Assembly: GCA_941918925.1 (NCBI GenBank)
Contig: OW799233.1
Span: forward strand, 138,882,223 to 138,946,222
DNA length: 64,000 nucleotides
Reading direction: 5' to 3'
Origin: Phyto melanocephala
Lineage: Eukaryota; Arthropoda; Insecta; Diptera; Rhinophoridae
This document shows positions 58,426 through 64,000 of the stretch, piece by piece. A model generated the notes under the pieces. That model was not told the DNA's origin and did no database searches. It saw only the letters and a list, made by a program, of their open reading frames with translations. The stretch's first letter is position 1, and the number at the start of each line of letters is the position of its first letter. Both the position numbers and the translations under genes were made by a program.

Positions 58426-61400
58426 CAGTATTATGAACACATCGAAATGCCTAGTATTTTATCAAGACTTACACACATTATAAATGTATTGAAAAATGGG
58501 AAATCATAAAAGAATTATGCTGCCGGAATTGTATTGAAAAATTAATATAACTTAAAGTAAGATGATGTTTAAAATTGTAACAAATGTAACCGTTATGCTG
58601 TTTTCCTTGAGATACACACATGGGCCACCGCACATGTGTATGTATGTACGTCAGTATGTCTGAATATGGCATAAGGTAATAACAAATTATTTTCTCAAAG
58701 AGAAATGTTTATACTTTATTTAACTAATATTTCAATATTTCATAATAAATATGTATGAAAGTTTGTAGGTGTATACGTATGTATGTATATAGTAAGTATA
58801 AAGTATCTAGGCTATATGTGAATGTGTATGGTTGAGTGTAAATGTATATATCTAAGGTAAGCAAATGTACAAAAGTACAGGTATATGTGTAACAAAGAAA
58901 AATTACAAAAATTCATTCATACATTAATTTTTCCCTTCCTAGTCATTTTTTTAACTTGTGTGTCTCTCTTTCTCCCCAACCCTACGGAGACTTTTAAATA
59001 AGGCTGTAAGAGACAAACGAAAACTTAAAACATGTGTTCGTTCAATGTTTAAACGTTCTACTATGCGTAGAAAAGTATGTATGTATATATAACGGTGTAT
59101 TTTCTATATTGTGTATTGTGACACTTTGCATACTATCATGTTTTGAAATTGTATGTAAAATGCGTTGATTTACATAAAGCAATTGGTGTTGTGACATTGT
59201 CGTACAACGGTAAAAAAATTTTACATACACTTTGAGATTCTAAATTGTTAGTTTATTTTTTACCATTTAGTTCTTTAAAAAAATTTAAAATTTATAAAAA
59301 AAAAATAAAAACTGACGTATGTTGAGATCTTATAATTCTCTTCAAGAAATGTAAGTGTCTCCTTATCTAAATTTCTTAATTTAAATTGTATAATTGCATA
59401 CAAATCTTTTGAATACATTTATAAGAAATACATGAAATATAAAATCTACCTAATTTGTTGCGAACAATTGCATAGAGTTTTCCGGGAAGGAAATGTTGAA
59501 ATAAGTGGCAAATAAAAACTAGTATTTATATAGTAAATTTGTAAATAATCAAAATATAACACAATAATAACCTGTTGGTCAATAGTAAAATACAACATTT
59601 TGGTGTGCGAATAAATTAGAGTGAGTAAAATTACCTTCATAAATAGTATAAATGTTTAACAAATGCACTAGGGTAAACTATGAACAATGTGTTATATACA
59701 AAATAAAAAAAAAACTGTAACGGGAAACAACATAGTAATCGTGTAATGGAATTTCTCTGTAATTGTTTTGGGGAAAAACAATAGAATTTAATATCGCACA
59801 AATTGCTCTTGAATAAATTTTAAAGTAATGCTTAGAAAATAAAAACAACAACAGCAAAATAAAAAGCAATACACAACCGGAATGCAATATGAGTTATTCT
59901 CGAGGTTGTGTCAATGTTGCCATATTGGTAAATTGAAGTACAATTTAGGACTGTTCCTTTATTAATAACGTCCAAATAAGGCTTATAAATAAGAGTTTTT
60001 GAATATGTGCTGAACAATTATAGTGCCTAAGAAGCAGGTGAAAATATAATTTTTTTAACAGATTCATGTGGGTTAATACCGCTATAAAAACAGCAATTAA
60101 TTCCCAAAGATATTTATATATTAATATACATTGTCGTTGTTTAAGAAATTTTTTATAATTTTTTTTTTTACAAACTCTGTCATTATATTTGATCCTGTTG
60201 AAATAAGGGTCTGAGTTTCTACACGAAAATTTGCACTTTGATTATTGAGAAAGTTCTAGTTTTTAGTAATAGGAAACAATTGCCTGCCTGGAATCTAATT
60301 TCCTACATTCCCTTATGGATAGCAATGAAAAAGCTTAAAAAAATTATAATGAACTAGTTTAACAAATTTCTACATTACCTTTATGGACGAGGTGATTTAC
60401 TTATGCGTAAAGTCAAACACGTTCTGCAATACATTTACTGCGTTCAAAAATCGTTTTTCGACAAGAGCCAAAAACTATTCTTCAGGCCGAAAATCTAAAT
60501 AGTTTGATGACTTGGCCTTCCCTGGTACAATATGGACACTATTGTTTTCATGCCACTCAAGGGCCTATTTTTATAGTTTCGTAATGCTTAATCAGCTCAC
60601 AAATATAAATAAACTATATGCTATTTGAAGAAGGCTTAGAGAGGCACTCCATCAGATCTATATATTTCTGTATTTTTCCTGTTTGTGTCATTACAAATGA
60701 TAACATCCTTTTGGCACAATTGCAAGTGTCTCAACACACAAAAAACTTCTTGGGGAATTTTGTTTTTTAAGTCTGTTTAAGGACGTTAATAACTAGGCAT
60801 ATTCATACAGGTATATGCAACGGCAAATTGATACAACAAAGCAAGATTTGAGGGGATGTTTAATGTTAAGGCCAATTCATATACCAGGGATGAAAAACTT
60901 GTCATGATACATTAAATATAATAAAAGTTGATTAAAAAACGGATATAAGCTTTTGAAACACATTATTAATGATGCAACAGCAACAAATATACTTAAATTA
61001 AGTACATTTATTATCAACTAAATACACTTAATTTAATAGTATTATACCAAAGCCAAAATCTCAATTTTTCATCCCTGAATTAGTAAATAAAATTAAGGCG
61101 AACTTAACCAATTTTGACAAAAAGTTTCCCCATCAGCTGGGCTGATAAATTCACCTGAATGTATTCGCCTTGGTTAATAACCTCATCCGCCAGTCACTTA
61201 AAAATTTTGACCCGTCAATTTTTAAAGATCCATCAGTATAAAAGTTTTATCAACCATCACATAACATATGTATTTTATTTACCTCAAGACATACCGATAA
61301 CATTTACATACGTAGACTCCTGAAGAGGTACAATTTAATTTAAAGCATAGAAATACAACGCCTTAGGTATGTTATGTTATGAGATATTGTATTCTTTATG

Positions 61401-61550
61401 TACATAGGTGCTTTAGATCGCAAATTTACTAAAATGATGACTGCTAAAAAAATACACGACAAATTTTTATTGGAAAATATTGAGAAATAAATCCTGCTAT
61501 TCAGCAATAAAAAAGATAAAAAAAAGCATCATCAGATTTTAATCAGAAAA
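58426..61550. other. No recognised genes; GTAT-type microsatellite patches
   Basis: GTATGTATGTAC/GTATGTATGTAT patches at 58637-58650, 58776-58790 and 59072-59084. ORFs (58478-58672, 59042-59230, 59446-59640, 59678-59887, 59832-60017) carry no domain. Confidence 0.45.
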
Positions 61551-62770
61551 ATGCAGCGCATAATTCAAGCTTTGCCAATTTCGTTTGCATTCAATGAGAG
61601 GACTTGATGCTTTTATTGGAGTTTTATTTAATGGTTAAATGTTAGCAGCGATGATCCTCCTTAAACTTTTTAGGAAAATTACAGTCATTTCCTATATAAA
61701 CCAAGGCAAAAGATTTCAGAAAATACTATCTGTAATACGTTTAGTTTATTAGTTTACAAACTCGTCACGCAAATAAATAGCCAAAGCCGCTTCTATCTCA
61801 AATATTTTCAATATGCTGATGCAAAATATACGCTTAAGCTATTTCCCAGATGGAATTATGACAGACAATTATTTCCATTTAGAGGAGGAACTTGATCTAC
61901 TAATAATGCAGGTGCTTTTTCTGTAACTACTTTGTAAAAATCAAAATTAAAAATCTAGTAATAGGTTTTTAAACTGTAAAAAATTTTTATAAAAATTATT
62001 AATTTGTCCATTTGTCAGATTTTTTTTAAAATTATGTTGTCTGTAATTAATAAAATTATTTTATATAAAAGTGTATATTATATAAATATATAAGTTTAAA
62101 AGTGTAAATTCTTCTCAAAACCAGCTAAATCCTGACGCAGCCAAAGCAATCTTGCGAATGAAATCATTTATATAGTCAAACCAACTGGTGGTCAGCGACA
62201 GGTAAGTGAAAGAGACAACATCGTTAAAGATCTAGCAGATTTCTGCAAACAATCCGAAATAATTGTAACAATAGACAATTTTTTTTTATATCACTCTTTT
62301 TGAACAATTGGCTACAAGTTATAAAAATACGTCTCGCCAGTACCTTTTGACAAATAAAGCCTATATACCAAAAGAGATAAGATATAACTACACCCCGGTA
62401 TGATTTCCAAAAATTACAAATTACAAAAAAAAAAAACATTTTTTTTCATTTGTTACTAAGAAGACTAAAAGTGTTATCCTTCTGTCAGCAACGCATTATA
62501 CTCGTGGGGAGATAGCTTTTAATAGAAAAAAAGAAAATTAATAACTTCTACAACAAAACAGATGGTGTATAAATGTAGCACCAAACAAAAAGCAGATAGA
62601 TGGTAACTGACCATTTTTTAATATGATTGATGTGGCTATATTGGGTACATTTTATGTATCCTCTAGCCTCAATTGAAACGAGGAAAAATTAAAGCATCCG
62701 TTGAGACTTTTAAACATCATAAGACAATAAGTTGACATATAAAAAAGTTAGAAAAAGAGCTGATGATAAT
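61551..62770 (+). pseudogene. Long degenerate piggyBac transposase
   Basis: On the + strand, in conserved order: RGLDAFIGVLFNG (about 61600), a decayed stretch, NYDRQLFPFRGG (near 61856-61895; family: VDEQ.VPFRGR), PTGGQRQVSERDNIVKDLAD then EIIVTIDNFF (62181-62284; family: TCDNFFTS, Asp kept), FQKLQITKKKTFFF and KKTKSVILLSATHYT (62460-62508; family: PKK...V.LLS..H), NFYNKTDGV (62544-62570; family YN.TKGGVD) and STKQKADRW with FLYMIDVA-like text (62580-62640). Many stops and frameshifts. No TTAA ends recognised. The most complete, but clearly dead, piggyBac lineage in the window. Confidence 0.75.
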
Positions 62771-64000
62771 TGAATAACACAATGCGCTTACGACCGAGTA
62801 GCTGTTGAGCATATGACAAATAAAGCCATCTCCGAAGAAGTTTGCAAGGATGCTGTAAGCTAAGTGGTATTTACGGTACCAATTAAAAGCTTGCTTAAAC
62901 CTTTGCGTGATTCAAAATTTGTTAAAAAAAAATGCAAAGTATTTAATTGTTGTAAGCGGCCAATTTTTGCAATACTCAAAATTATCGCTGCAAGCTGCAG
63001 TAAATGTTAATTCTTTTATTATTTTTTTATTTTTTTGCAAGCATTATTAGTATAAAGTTTTTTTTGTGCAAGTACATATGATTAATTTCTTATATTTTAT
63101 TGATATAAATATCGTTTTATATAAATAAATAAAAAAACCGTTTAAAAACACTACAATTTTTACTCTTCTCATACCAAATGTACCCTTATCAAGAAGGAAA
63201 GGACTACTTAACTTTGGGTGCCTCCAAAGCCAACCCAATTGAACAAAGTGTACTTTGAATAAGAAAAACACTTTAAAGAATGGTTATCTTAAACAACTTG
63301 TGGACTTCGGGATAGTATTTTATTTTATTTAAGTAAAATTTAACTTCAGTGTACTTTGGGGTACCAGGGTACCCGTGTCTGAAGGGTAAGTGTAAAAAGG
63401 ATTTGAACGCAACTTTTTGCTCATTTCGTTTATTCTAAGTTCTTAACCGCATTGCGATCTGGAACTTTTTTAAATGTAACATTAGCTTTGGATATGCATA
63501 TAAAAGAATCAGAGAGTTTACCTTTTTGAGAAACTTTTTGATAAAAGTCTTCGGTGATATAAAAAAGAGTCTTTGAACTTCTTTTGCCTAACTAACATTT
63601 GTTACACCTTTTTTCCTTCCTTATCTAGGCTTCCTTTCAGTGTTGAAGTTTTTATTATACTGTTTAATGGCTGTGGAAACTGTGTTATTATGAAATTTAA
63701 GAATTTTTATAAAAGCTCATATTAGATTTCTTTTAATTATTTTTTCATGTATCGTTTTATAGCTGTCCATTTTGACAGAATTTAAATTTAAAAATTATTC
63801 ATTACGAAAAGCTTATATCTGACAGATTTTTTAAGTTTTGGCTGGACGATTTGCATAATTTTTTCTGACTCAATCTTCTATACTGGGGTGCAATTTGTGC
63901 CAAATGATGCTAAGAAATCTTTATAATATACAATAATATTTCTACATAACTTTTAAATACTTTTTTTTTTTTTTAATAAAATTTCATTGTGATGTATCAT
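62771..64000. other. No recognised genes
   Basis: 62771-63005 may hold the decayed C-terminus of the preceding transposase, not provable by eye. ORF 63047-63271 (-) has no domain. Ends in a T run at 63961-63976. Confidence 0.4.

Noticed and set aside
1..64000. tRNA, rRNA, CRISPR or prokaryotic-type operons
   Set aside because: Scanned by eye for tRNA B-box-like GGTTCGAANCC and for spaced repeats; none convincing, and the DNA is plainly from a eukaryote.

Overview
The window looks like AT-rich, gene-poor DNA from a fly, probably a brachyceran and perhaps a calyptrate such as a blow fly or muscid. This rests on three things. A TIA-1-type RNA-binding exon matches insect homologues from memory. 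The repeats include DINE-1/HINE-like elements with (C)CGAATATAG...ACTTGTT ends and GACGGACGGACAT cores. Two LINE tails are made of TAACC repeats, as in dipteran Loa/I-group elements. The species cannot be fixed without a database search.

Host coding content is minimal. The one confident host exon is at 10279-10354 on the minus strand: 25 codons of the second RRM of a TIA-1/TIAR family protein, with consensus splice sites. Neither flanking exon was found, so much of the window is probably intron or intergenic DNA. Weaker exon candidates lie at 12583-12637 plus 12829-12887 (+ strand, phases agree), at 40446-40489 (- strand), and in a 52-codon ORF at 37439-37597 (+ strand). Most other open frames are short and show no recognisable domain.

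The rest is a graveyard of transposable elements, left to right: a TA-flanked MITE with perfect 40-bp inverted repeats (0.8-1.15 kb); degenerate DINE-like pieces (2.7 and 4.3-4.6 kb); a Helitron relic carrying the start of its protein (9.4-10.1 kb); a pogo/Tigger-like element (11.65-12.45 kb); a fold-back element (13.2 kb); two MITEs (15.25 and 16.04 kb); a non-autonomous Helitron with internal tandem repeats (16.5-17.1 kb); DINE-like copies carrying a nested mariner relic that itself holds another inverted-repeat element (18.0-21.0 kb); a mariner transposase fragment (22.3-22.8 kb); an R1-like LINE 3' end (23.3-23.8 kb); a piggyBac relic (27.7-29.3 kb); another DINE-like copy (30.2-30.9 kb); a MITE (33.1-33.4 kb); a Loa/I-group LINE with a deleted reverse transcriptase core (33.57-35.34 kb); a tandem duplication of about 0.8 kb units (38.0-39.6 kb); an RTE-like 3' end (44.3-44.7 kb); a second LINE 3' end with a TAACC tail (45.2-45.6 kb); a piggyBac fragment (46.2-46.4 kb); a TTAA-flanked piggyBac deletion derivative (47.15-49.02 kb); a Penelope-like GIY-YIG fragment (50.2-50.5 kb); an orphan piggyBac-like end (51.46 kb); a 57/59-bp tandem repeat (56.0 kb); a mariner relic (57.4-58.4 kb); and a long degenerate piggyBac (61.5-62.8 kb).

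No complete operon-like, defence or otherwise novel gene system is visible. None of the transposases or reverse transcriptases appears intact. The points most worth following up are the TAACC-tailed LINEs, the palindromic ends of the 47-49 kb piggyBac element, the perfect inverted-repeat elements (recent movement), and the candidate host exons. All family assignments come from reading motifs by eye, not from searches.
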